From Chrysaora quinquecirrha (Eukaryota > Cnidaria > Scyphozoa > Semaeostomeae > Pelagiidae), in contig JACTAT010000016.1 in NCBI GenBank assembly GCA_014526335.1, positions 662,770 through 726,769 on the forward strand: a stretch of DNA of 64,000 bases. The letters run 5' to 3'. The translations under genes were made by a program, and so were the position numbers. The notes beneath the pieces are model-generated. The model worked only from the letters and a program-made list of their open reading frames with translations. It made no database searches and had not been told where the DNA came from. Below, one piece after another: positions 23,446 through 36,411 of this stretch (its first letter is position 1; each line of letters starts with the position of its first letter).

Positions 23446-26400
23446 TCATTGTAAACCAGCTAAGGGCATTGCCCAAGACTTCAGTTCCGTGAAAGTTGGT
23501 CTCTCCTTCTGATCATCTGCCCAGCATCTTCGCATCATGTCATACCTAAGAATAAGATAAAAGATGACAGGAAAAACTTCTTGTTTTACACTACGTATAC
23601 TGTTGGAAACATTTTCGTAGCAAAGAAGATACAATTGCTGCGGCTCTAAGAAGAGATCACCAGTTGTTACTCGGACGCTTATTGACTAGAATTCTTATCT
23701 TTATACTATAGCACTCCATACTGTAGAAAACATTTTCGTAGCAAAGAAAATACGTAGTTTTTCAAAAGGCAATTCACTCCTTGGAACCTCGAACACCCAT
23801 ATCTACAGCTCGTAGGATTCTGTCATGAATGGCGAACACTAGGATAGATTTAGTGGCGTACCACAATAGATCGGATTCGAACTTGGACTGCATGACCAGA
23901 GAGCCACCGACCTTACCATTGAGCTATAGAGCTCAATTAAATCGCCACAACTTCCCAGGGGGATACTCATTAACTTCAATACGGGGGTGTTCATGCCAAT
24001 ATGTGGGGTCCGAAATCTTAAGGCAAATCAATATTTGGGCTCCGTGAATTACAACATGGACAACAATTCAAACTTTGGGGTTCTGAAGGAAGAGTCGTGC
24101 GATTTGGTGCGATTCATTACAATGACGCATCCAATGACCAAGAATCTATTATAAATAAATGTCACTGCTTTCAAGCGTTCTTCTTTGCTTTGATCTAAAT
24201 TCCTCTCTTCAATCCTTAACAAGTCTAGTCTACTCTGGTGGAGCTCAACAAATCCATCTAATCCAACCGAATATACAATAATACGAACTCAGGTCCGGTA
24301 GTGCAGCAATATTTGGGGTCTCCAAAACATTACACTCAATCTTTGGGGTCTCCAAAACATAAGGCTTAACATTTAGGGGTCAGCAAGGAAATAGTGGCAT
24401 GGACCCCCAGTATTAAGAGTAAGGGAGTTACCCCCTGGGCACAACTTAAGTCATACAACCCAAAGCTCTTCTTCCACAAAAAGGGAAACTTAAAAGGGTA
24501 AAACCAAACCCAATCCGTAAACAGGTGCCCCAAACTAACTTACGTTTCATCACTGCATAGTTCTGGCTTTTCCAATCGGTATCCTTGTTTCAAACGATCT
24601 TTTAATGTTGATAGGGGTTGCTCAGTGTTCACGAATTCGTATGGCTCTTCACCTAAAATACAATTTTTCGAGAATTCTTTGTGAGACAAAGAAATCAAGT
24701 TTGATAACAAAGACGTTTCACGATGTCTTATGATTTTTTTCTTTGTTCGTAACCACAAATTTGGAGGTAGCAAACAACAAATTCACAACAACTATACACT
24801 TAGAAATGTTCTACTTGGCATAGTTTACTTATTTTCATCAGTCGCAGATGAGGGCTTATTCGAGGGGGGCTTATTAACAATTTCTCGCTCTGGAGTGGGG
24901 CTAATTCGAGGGGAGAGCTTATTCGAGGGGGGGGGGGCTAATTCGAGGATTTACGGTAATGAAGTTTTGTACAACTCAAAAATACTTCACAACTTGCTTT
25001 GGTAAAAAACAGAGAAAGTCTTACCAAGAGTAAAGATTTCCCAAAGAACAACGCCATAAGACCAACTAAAAAAGGGTAAACATTTTAATGATTTGCAAAT
25101 ATTTGACAGATGTCTAAGTTCTATGCCTATAAAGCAAGTCAGTCAGGGCCTCTTTTAACATAGTAACTAGGGGGGCAAATGCCCCCTAGTCCCTATCATT
25201 GCCCACCTAGTTTCATAAAGTTGCCCCCCTAGTACAATGTCCTCTCAAAAGAAAACTGCCAAAAAAGCCAATCTGGGCCAGTCTTGAAGTTGTATTTTGA
25301 GAAATTTTCTGGGGGAGCATGCCCCCAGACCCCCTAATTAGGAACACCTCTTGAGCGCTGTACGCCTACGGCACATTTACAGTCAGTTGTAACATCAGTA
25401 TGACTTGTATAAATTCTCCACTGAAGTAGAGATGCACCATAGTAATTTCTCCAGCTCTGTACCACTGGTTGTGCATAAATTATTGACAAAAAGACTAAGA
25501 GAAGAATGAACTTGCCAAGACAGGATTCGCACTGTGAAAGAAAGTGCTGCAGATAAAACAATAGAACAATAAAGCTATAAGTCCCCTTAAATTTTTTGCC
25601 CCCCTAGTTTTTGCCCCTTAAAAGAGGCCCTGAAGTCAGTACAGTAGCATGAGATTAAACTTCATCGGGAATACGGACCAAGCGAGAACGAGGGCCTACT
25701 CCATTAGTCCAGACATAATCATATTTAAATAACTATAACGATTCATAGCATTTTAATATTCTCACATGTCTGTTTCAACACAAAAGCTCCTGGTGTCGAG
25801 AGCTTCCAGAGCTACCCACTTCAAGGGTACATACCCCTAAAATAAACAAATATTAAATTAAACATAAATATGTACGGTATATGGAACTGAAGAAGGCTCA
25901 ACATAGCCAAAACACAAAGTCAAACGGGAGGACAGCCGTGGGCTGTTTGACTTGGAGAGTTACTCAAAGAGTACATTGTTAAGCTGCGTAGAATCTTTGT
26001 TGGCTCTCAGATCGTCTTGCCTTGCAGTCTTGCAGGTTCAAATCTCATCAATTGTGGTATGCAACTAATGGAAAAATCTATCCTAGTATATGCCATTGAT
26101 GATAAATGTATATCAATATGTATGGTACTCAAGAAGGCTCATCGTAGGCGATACAAAAGGCAAACGGGAGGAGAGTCTTAGCCTACAGGACTTGGAGAGT
26201 TACTCGAAGATTTCATTGGGCTCTGTAGCTCAGTGGAATTGTTGTTTGCCCTCTGATGATACAGCCTTTTGTTCAAGTCCTATCAATTGTGATATGTCAC
26301 TCGTGAAAAAATCTACAAGTTATATATCATCTCCCAAATTAAACCTTACAATAACAACGTTTTTCGTGTTACCTGCGTTGGAATGTAATATCCACTTTGT

Positions 26401-29400
26401 TCGATGCTTCTTGCAAGACCAAAGTCAGAAATCTTGGCTGTGTAGTCTTCACTAACCAAAATATTTCTAGCCGCTAGATCTCGATGGATTTTCTGAAAGA
26501 GAAAAATCATAGCTATAAGAAGTAAAAACTCAGTCGTTAGACATTTTCGAAGAGGTCTGGGTCGACGTGATATTTTGTCTGGAAGATGGTGGACATCTTG
26601 AGCAGGGGGATCAACAGCTAAAGACAACTGGTGTAGCAAATGTTTCTTTAAAGTAGTCGAAACACAAAGCCTAACTGGAGGAGAGCCTTGGGCTGTATGA
26701 CTTGGAGGGTTATTCGGCAATTTCATTGAGCTCTATAATTAACATTGTGCATCTATATCTCAGTGGAAACGTCATTGGCTCTCTGGTCATGCAGTCCAGG
26801 TTCGAATCTTATCTTGTGTAATTTGAAAAAGTTCAACTACATAATTTGATGAAAATGGTTGAGGGTTGAGGGAATCCTCTCCACTTGCAACGATCTTAAT
26901 CGCAGCCGCTTTACCAGAGGTAGTGCAGCAGATTTTACTTCTAAATTCATGAAAATGGAAGACTAAGAGAGGAAAGGAATCTGTGATAATAAATTTTATA
27001 ATAATCTGTATAAACTCGGCAAACAAGATGTAAGTAGTAACTCACAAAAAAATTACTTAATGAAATGCCTTCTAGAGCAGATACACTTGGACTTGAATCC
27101 TCTCATGTACTACAATTCTCACTAAATGTCAATTTGAAGTCAAATTTGCTGCACTTTTCTCTCCTGAAACTACTGCAATTCTGGTCTCTGAACGTGGAAG
27201 GAATTCCCTTACTCAACATGTCTACCATTTACCAGAAAAATGTCGCGCCGACCCAGACCTCTTTGAAAATTACTATTGGGCTTCTTGTGACAGAAAGCTG
27301 CATTGAAATACTACAAGCTGGAAATATCCTACTGAATTTGAAGTCATTTTAATTTCAATGTTGCATTAATTTCAGATCACAACGTGACAGTTAAGAAACG
27401 TTAAAGTCTAGACGAACCTTTTTAATGGCTAGATATTCCATTCCACATGCAATATCGAAAGAAAACTTGTATAACAGTTGTAAACCAAGGTTTGATTGTT
27501 GATTTCCACGTTTATGTTTTTCTTCATGCAACATGGCGAGAAGATTGCCTTTGCTAAGGAATTCCATTATAATGTAAACTAAATGTAGAATAGAAATCAC
27601 TATAAGGATGTGACAACAAGCAAGTAAGAATACCAAAAGGCAAGGCAAAGCAAGGCAAAGCAAGGCAAAGCAAGGCAAAGCATAGCAAAGCATAGCAAAG
27701 CATTGCAAAGCATAACAAAGCATAGCAAAGCATAGCAAATCATAGCAAAGCATAGCAAAGCATAGCAAAGCATAGCATAGCAAAGCATAGCAAAGCATAG
27801 CAAAGCATAAGCAAAGCATAGCAAAGCAAGCAAAGCATAGCAAAGCAAAGCATAGCAAAGCATAGCAAAGCATAGCAAAGCATAGCAAAGCAAGCAAGCA
27901 AAGCAAAGCATAGCAAAGCATAGCATAGCAAAGCAAAGCAAAGCATAGCAAAGCATAGCAAAGCATAGCAAAGCATAGCAAAGCATAGCAAAGCAAAGCA
28001 AAGCATAGCAAAGCAAAGCAAAGCAAAGCAGCAAAGCAAAGCAAAGCAAAGCATAAGCAAAGCATAGCAAAGCATAGCAAAGCATAGCAAAGCATAGCAA
28101 AAAGCATAGCAAAGCATAGCAAGCAAAGCATAGCAAAGCAAGCAAAGCATAGCAAAGCATAGCAAAGCATAGCAAAGCAAAGCAAAGCATAGCAAAGCAA
28201 AGCAAAGCAAAGCAAAGCATAGCATAGCAAAGCATAGCAAAGCAAAGCATAGCAAAGCATAGCAAAGCAAAGCATAGCAAAGCAAAGCAAAGCATAGCAA
28301 AGCATAGCAGCATAGCAAAGCATAGCAAAGCAAAGCAAGCAAAAGCAAAGCAAAGCAAAGCATAGCAAAGCAAAGCAGCAAAGCAAAGCAAAGCAAAGCA
28401 AAGCATAGCAAAGCAAAGCAAAGCATAGCAAAGCAAAGCAAAAGCATAGCAAAGCATAGCAAAGCATAGCAAAGCAGCAAGCAAAGCAAAGCATAGCAAA
28501 GCATAGCAAAGCAAAGCAAAGCATAGCAAAGCAAGCAAAGCATAGCAAAGCATAGCAAAGCATAGCAAAGCATAGCAAAGCATAGCAAAGCATAGCAAAG
28601 CATAGCAAAAAGCATAGCAAAGCAAAGCAAAGCAAGCATAGCAAAGCATAGCAAAGCAAAGCAAAGCATAGCAAAGCATAGCATAGCAAAGCATAGCAAA
28701 GCATAGCAAAGCATAGCAAAGCAAAGCAAAGCATAGCATAGCAAAGCATAGCAAAGCATAGCAAAGCATAGCAAAGCATAGCAAAGCAAAGCATAGCATA
28801 GCAAAGCAAAGCAAAGCATAGCAAAGCATAGCAAAGCATAGCAAAGCATAGCAAAGCAAAGCATAGCAAAGCATAGCAAAGCATAGCAAAGCAATGCAAA
28901 GCAAGGCAAAAGCAGCAAAGCAGCAAAGCATAGCAAAGCAAGCAAAGCAAAGCAGCAAAGCAAAGCAAAGCAAAGCAAAGCAGCAAGCAAAGCAAAGCAA
29001 AGCAAAGCATAGCATAGCAAAGCATAGCAAAGCATAGCAAAGCATAGCAAAGCAAAGCAAAGCAAAGCATAGCAAAGCATAGCAAAGCATAGCAAAGCAT
29101 AGCAAAGCATAGCAAAGCATAGCAAAGCATAGCAAAGCATAGCAAAGCATAGCAAAGCAAAGCAAAGCAAGCAAAGCATAGCAAAGCATAGCAAAGCATA
29201 GCAAAGCAAAGCAAAGCATAGCAAAGCATAGCAAAGCATAGCAAAGCATAGCAAAGCATAGCAAAGCATAGCAAAGCATAGCAAAGCATAGCAAAGCATA
29301 GCAAAGCATAGCAAAGCATAGCAAAGCAAAGCAAAGCATAGCAAAGCATAGCAAAGCATAGCAAAGCATAGCAAAGCATAGCAAAGCAAAGCAAAGCAAA

Positions 29401-32400
29401 GCATAGCAAAGCATAGCAAAGCATAGCAAAGCATAGCAAAGCATAGCAAAGCAAAGCAAAGCAAAGCAAAGCAAAGCATAGCAAAGCAAAGCATAGCAAA
29501 GCAAAGCAAAGCATAGCATAGCAAAGCATAGCAAAGCATAGCAAAGCATAGCAAAGCAAAGCATAGCAAAGCATAGCAAAGCATAGCAAAGCATAAGCAA
29601 AGCATAGCAAAGCAAAGCAAAGCATAGCATAGCAAAGCATAGCAAAGCATAGCAAAGCATAGCAAAGCATAGCAAAGCATAGCAAAGCATAGCAAAGCAA
29701 AGCAAAGCAAAGCATAGCAAAGCATAGCAAAGCATAGCAAAGCAAAGCAAAGCAAAGCATAGCAAAGCATAGCAAAGCATAGCAAAGCAGCAAGCAAAGC
29801 AAAGCAAAGCAAAGCAAAGCAAAGCATAGCAAAGCATAAGCAAAGCAGCAAGCATAAAGCATAGCAAAGCAAGCAAAGCATAGCAAAGCAAAGCAAAGCA
29901 AAGCAAAGCATAAAAAGCAAAGCAAAAGCAAAGCAAAGTAAAGCAAAGCATAGCAAAGCAAAGCAAAGCAAAGCAAAGCAAAGCAAAGCAAAGCATAGCA
30001 AAGCATAGCATAGCAAAGCAAAGCAAAGCATAGCAAAGCAAAGCAAAGCAAAGCAAAGCAAAGCAAAGCAAAGCAAAGCAAAGCAAAGCATAGCAAAGCA
30101 AAGCAAAAAGCAAAGCAAAGCAAGCATAGCAAAGCATAGCAAAGCAAAGCAAAGCAAAGCAAAGCAAAGCAAAGCAAAGCAAAGCAAGCAAGCAAAGCAA
30201 AGCAAAGCAAAGCAAAGCAAAGCAAAGCAAAGCAAAGCAAAGCAAAGCATAGCAAAGCAAAGCAAAGCAAGCAAAGCAGCAAAGCAAAGCAAAGCAAGCA
30301 AAGCAAGCAAAGCAAAGCAAAGCAAAGCAAAGCAAAGCAAAGCAAAGCAAAGCAAAAAGCAAAGCAAAGCAAAGCAAAGCAGCAAAGCAAAGCAAAGCAA
30401 AGCAAAGCAAAGCAAAGCATAGCAAAGCAAGCAAAGCAAAGCATAGCAAAGCAAAGCAAAGCAAAGCAAAGCAAAGCAAAGCAAAGCAAAGCAAAGCAAA
30501 GCAAAGCAAGCAAAGCAAAGCAAAGCAAAGCAAAGCAAAGCAAAGCAAAGCAAAGCAAAGCAAAGCAAAGCAAAGCAAAGCAAAGCAAAGCAAAGCAAAG
30601 CAAAGCAAAAAGCAAAGCAAAGCAAAGCAAAGCAAAGCAAAGCAAAGCAAAGCAAAGCAAAGCAAAGCAAAGCAAAGCAAAGCAAAGCAAAGCAAAGCAA
30701 GCAAGCAAAGCAAAGCAAAGCAAAGCAAAGCAAAGCAGCAAGCAAAGCAAAGCAAAGCAAAGCAAGCATAAAAAAGCATAGCAAAGCAAAGCAAAGCAAA
30801 GCAAAGCAAAGCAAAGCAAAGCAAAGCAAAGCAAAGCAAAGCAAAGCATAGCAAAGCATAGCAAAGCATAGCAAAGCATAGCAAAGCATAGCAAAGCATA
30901 GCAAAGCATAGCAAAGCATAGCAAAGCAAAGCAAAGCCTAGCAAAGCATAGCAAAGCCTAAAAAAGCATAGCAAAGCCTAGCAAAGCAATGCAAAGCAAA
31001 GCATAGCATAGCAAAGCAAAGCAAAGCAAAGTATAGCGTAGCAAAGCAAAGCAAAGCAAAGTATAGCGTAGCAAAGCATAGCAAAGTATAGCAAAGCAAA
31101 GCATAGCAAAGCATAACATAGCAAAGCATAGCAAAGCATAGCATAGCAAAGCATAGCAAAGCATAGCAAGGCATATATGCAAAGTTAGTATAGTATTATT
31201 AACATTAATATAACAAGAAACGTATCAAAGTAAATAAATTGTTTGAAGACACTTACATCTAATTGAATTCGAAAATGTTGCAATAAGTTTGACAATATTT
31301 GGATGGTCGAGATCTTTGAGGCTGTCAACCTCTTTCTCAAAATCTTTCTTGTGTCTTTGATTATCGAAGTCTGGAAAAGAGAGTTCTTAGTTTACAACAG
31401 CTAAACAGATTTCAAATGGAAAATTAATGAAAAAGTTTCTTAAATAGAAAGTCAAAGAATGAGTTAACATTAAAACAGTTCACCTTTAAGCATCTTAACA
31501 GCAACTGGACTTGTGTCTTCTCTACCATCGCTATAGCTTTCTATTTGCCCACGGACAACGAACCCGAAAGCCCCAGTTCCAAGGACAGTTGGTGGTTTCG
31601 GGATTCTAAGCGTCAAGCCAGGGCCAACAGAAATAACTGAAAAATGAAAAGTAACGTTAATAAACTCAGTAGCGTAATGCACACTTAGACTTAAATAAGT
31701 ATTAAAATAGTGACTATTAAATACGCCCCACTCTCCGCAAACAGCAGAAACAGGAACAACAACAACAGCAGCAACAATAACAACAACAACAACCATAAAG
31801 CTGTTTGCTCAGAGTGGGTTTGAGCTCACACTCACAGTAGTGAGGGGGGCTTTGGGGGGTATCAAACCCGAAAACCCGGAAGAAAATTGGGACAAACCCG
31901 AAAACCCGGATGACCTTAGTTTCAACAACTCTTGTAAGAATTTTACCCATTGATAACCTCTGCGAGGTTTAAAACACGAAAACCAGCACATTTTTACTTC
32001 AAGACCCGAAACCAAAGTTAGAAAATGGCAAAACCCGTTGCCCGTTAAATACTTGACCCGAAAACCCGCACGATTCTTCGGAAAAACCCGAAAACCCGAG
32101 GGCAAAATCGGCCAAACCCGCAACCCGTGAAATCCCAAAAGCCTCCCTCAGTAGTTGGAGCGTCCAACAATTCAACTCAATAGTAATAACTACCACTCGT
32201 GTAAAAAGTGTAATCAGCAACATCGGTGTTACACTCACCCTTTTCTTTCTTCAGTCAGAGTTTATTTTTCACTTTTTTGCACTATTAATTTGTTTAACAA
32301 TTTTGCACCCCTACGACTTGGAACCGGGGGTCACTTGTCCATTAGTGCCCTTCGCTACAACATTGACCATTCCATGAAAGAAATAACCTTCGTATGAACG

Positions 32401-35400
32401 TCACAGTGGGTACTGTGAAACGTTTTTCGCGTTGTACGTCTTAAGTTTTAAAGAGCTTCAGGATCGGAAAAAAAAGTAAAAAATCTTTGGAAATACTTGA
32501 AAGCAAGGGCCCTCTTCAAATTGGCGTACACGTTTTTTTCTTATAAGAACACTGAAATTGAAGAAAGCCATGCAATGTTCTTAATCTTTTCGATTTGAAG
32601 GCGTAAAAAGTTCATAACATGTTCTTAATTTTCTTGCTTTTTAAGAAGCTGTTGTTCTTCAAGATGGTAATTGGTACGAAAAGGGACGCACGTGTAAAAA
32701 TGTCCCATATATTCACAATGATTCATAGTTCACCTGTTTTCTAGAGTGGAGAATAGGACAGCGCCACTAAAGAAAGTAAATTCTAACTTGTTTCTAGCTT
32801 CGCAAAGCCTTGTAATGTTCTTAGCATGTTCTTAACTTTTCAAACTCTGAAACCTTTTGTTCTTATATACTTTGTTCTTATAAAAAAAAAACGTGTACGA
32901 GATTTACGTTGGCATAAAAGGATTTCCAAGGAATTACCTTGAAATCAATAGAATTTATGGCAGGGTTGTACTGTACGAGATTCCCAAGAAGTGAATTACC
33001 CCTCACGTGAAAGCTTTTGTGTATGACACAGAACTCTTTTGGAAATCCTTTTGATTTAACAGGAATCTCGTACGCCTTTTTGAAGAGTGAAATTCCAATC
33101 AAGAAATGCTATAACGGTTTCTGAATCTTACTTTCATCTTGCTGATTGCTCGAACCATCATCTTGGTCCTCTGGGTAAACAGGAACTATGAATTCATTCA
33201 CTGTGTGTAAAAAAAAATCAAATTGAAAATCATAAGCAGAATTCCAACTATTTTAGGCCCATCTCTATTCTGTGCTTAGGCCTGCCAAATGATCAAACTC
33301 TCAAGATTTGGTTTGCAAGGGATGTTTGGCCGTTCGTACATGTCACAAACATTGCTTGATAAGCAGAATTTCCTGAGTTGTGTTTCAAGAAAACTTCAAA
33401 AACATTTTTTGCTGAGCATAGAGTTCATGACAAGCAATGCTTTACGACGTGGCAATAGGCCAAACGGTCAAATGTTTGACCAACATATTTGATAGCTTCG
33501 CTAGGGCCTTAGAGAACAAACTGAGCAAGCTGTTGTATCCGAGTTTCAGTACAGCTAACCTCACAGCGCTAAAATTAAAATGTTGCCATGAAATGTGCAT
33601 CGCACGTAGCTACACTTAGCTTAGCTGGATATTGACGCGCAGTTGAATACTTGAACACTCAGGGGGGGGGGGAGAATAAGAACTGTTTGTAACGAATGTT
33701 TTGCTTTGTGGCCGAAAGGCAAAACGTTGTCCGATATAAAAATAAAGGCCTGGCTAAACTAGGAGACATGTCGCGCACGACATTGATGTCCCCTCTGTGT
33801 CTCCCAGTTTAGCCACCTCGGAAACTTTGTAGCGCGCGACAAAATTTGTAGCAAGAGACACGCAAATATTTCTGGGAGACAACAGAAACATTTCTTGTCT
33901 CCGCGACATGCAAATGACTCGGGGGACATGTTGCTCGCTTGTCACTCGCATGTTCAGCCACCCTGGGAGACACGCCGAATTCAATGTCACGCGCGACAAG
34001 TTTCCTAGTTTAGCCATAGCTTTAGACAAGCTATGTTTGACCGTTTGGCAAGATCCTTAGAACCTTTAAAGAGGTTTTATAAAGCATTTATACAATTCAT
34101 AAACCTAGGTAAGAAATTTTTAGAAAGTTTGATTGTCTGGAAGTTAAAAGAGTCAGAATATCACTCCTCACCTACTGCTTCATTTGTGTTTGCGTTTGGG
34201 TTTGCGTTTGGTACTTCTGGGCATATTGGATCGAAAATTACCTGAAAAATGTATAAAATAGAGAACAAATGCACGAAATATATGAATTGACCAATTCTAC
34301 GGTTTCATCCTTAATATCGTCTATCCTCATCTGTGCTGCCATAAAACTAAATCTGTGAGGCTACGCCTTGGATGACGACGCTGATTGGCGCAGAGCAGCG
34401 TCCCTTGGCGAGAAGTCCTGTTCATCGACAACACAGCATAGCTGAGATGGCCGCAGGAACGACTCGTTGCTTGGTGCCGGAGCTGATGTCGTGTTGACTT
34501 GTCAGAACCGCCATTGAACTTAAGTTCAGTGCATGATGGCCGTTGACTCAATTTGAGCTCATCCGCCCTTTAAACAGGTCTTATTTTTCGTCCTGCTGGG
34601 TGTCATGCCACCCTCCTCACGGGAAAAACCAGTGGGGGAGCCAGTTTAGACGCCGACTACCCGTCCATGCGGCAGGTTGTACTGGGTTACAATGTTACCA
34701 GTAGCAGGACCAACAAAGTGAACCTGACCTGACCTAACCATCCTTAACCCACCGATATAACATACCGAACTATACAGAAACTTAGCCGCTGCAAGGAGGC
34801 TTGTTTATACATATAAATGATCTTTGGGACAAAAACATTTTACAGAAGGGGTTGCTTAATTGAGGTAGAACGATGTACTACCTTAACTGATTGAAAGACA
34901 TTAGGTAATACACGCTTCCGCAAAAGATGGCCGCCGCTTTTTGCCTATTGTTTTCATTAAGGATTTTCGAAAGGAATTCTGGGAATAATTTCCTTAATTA
35001 CGTATTTTACATAGCTGCAGACGTTGAATTCGTAACCAAGGAAATTATTCCCAGAATTCCCTTCGAGAAACCTTAAGAGAAACAAGGGATTGACAGGAAC
35101 GGCCGCCATCTTTTGCGGAAACCTCTATTGAGGCGTTTTCGCTCGATGAAAATTCCCCTTTCCCTACAAGCATTGCTCCACTGTACAATATATTCGGGTT
35201 TTATTTACTTTGGTAGGCCGATAGACTTATTACAAGAATCTAAGTATCCGCTTAGTCAATCTAGACCAACAACAAAAGCAGGCCGCGTCGTGATAACAGT
35301 TCGGGTTGCCAGTATACAACAACAACAGCATAAGGTGGTGGCAGCGATAAACCGTGACTCAAGTCTAACTTTGGTACTTTAATCAAACTTTAGTAGACAT

Positions 35401-36319
35401 TCATTTTGCTGGGCATTCATTTACTACAATGCTATCTACAGTCATTTGCAAAGAATGTACGTTTTGGTTTTTGTAACAAAAACATGGTAAGAAACATCTA
35501 CTCTGGGTACCAGAGCCTTTTAGTATTAGAAATAAAAGAAAGCAAGAAAAAAAGATGATACGAGAGGAGAAATGAAAGGAGAAAGATCTAATGCTTTCTT
35601 CCCTCTGTCCTTCCATTTACATTTCCCAAACTGTCTTTGGCAGCCAGGGTAAGAAATATCGTACAAATCCCTCTCGCTGGTATAAAGGCCACAAGGCATC
35701 ACTGTTTTTAGGGTATAATTTTCCGACAAACTGTTTCAAAGAAGCTAAGTGAAGGGGCGACGGCCGCCTTCCCTCCCCTCTTTCTATGCCATTGCATTTT
35801 CATTCTTGCGAAAAAAGAATGAAAGTAGAAGTGACAACTGAAGCAGACTGGTCTTATTCATGTTCTGCACTTACATCAGATTCCCGGTTTTGCTTTATGT
35901 GGCGGTGAATGCAAACAGAGACAAAAGTAACGCAGATGAACAAAGCCACTGAGCCAATCGATATGGAAATGATCTGGACAGTATTCAATTCAGCAGGGTC
36001 GGCAACCAGTGCTGTAATACAATTCAAAGCAAATATCAATCATCATCGATAAGCAGCGATGATTACTTATGGTAATAATGATAATAATAATAATAATAAT
36101 AATAATAATCATCATCATCATACATCATGACAATCATCATCCTAAGTCGTAATCATCAGCATCATCATCATCATCATCATAATAATAATCATCATCATCA
36201 ATAATATCATAAATCATAATCATAATCATAATCATCACCATCATCTTCATCATCATCATCATTATCACCACCATCATCATCGTCGTCGTCGTCTCCATCA
36301 TCAATATGATCATCACCAA

Positions 36320-36378
<59 letters not shown>

Positions 36379-36379
36379 A

Positions 36380-36411
<32 letters not shown>

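Noticed and set aside
26215..26300. Possible true tRNA gene
   Set aside because: A and B boxes are present, but no matching acceptor stem or believable anticodon arm was seen, and three related diverged copies lie nearby. A SINE fits better.
27391..30974. Three overlapping minus-strand open frames of more than 1,000 codons (LCFAL/CYALL repeats)
   Set aside because: They are frame-independent products of a stop-free 5-bp satellite within a receptor kinase intron. All three frames stay open, which no real gene does. Reading from the upstream exon into the intron meets a stop before the array.
30938..31182. Three short minus-strand frames at the right edge of the satellite
   Set aside because: Same artefact as the large frames.
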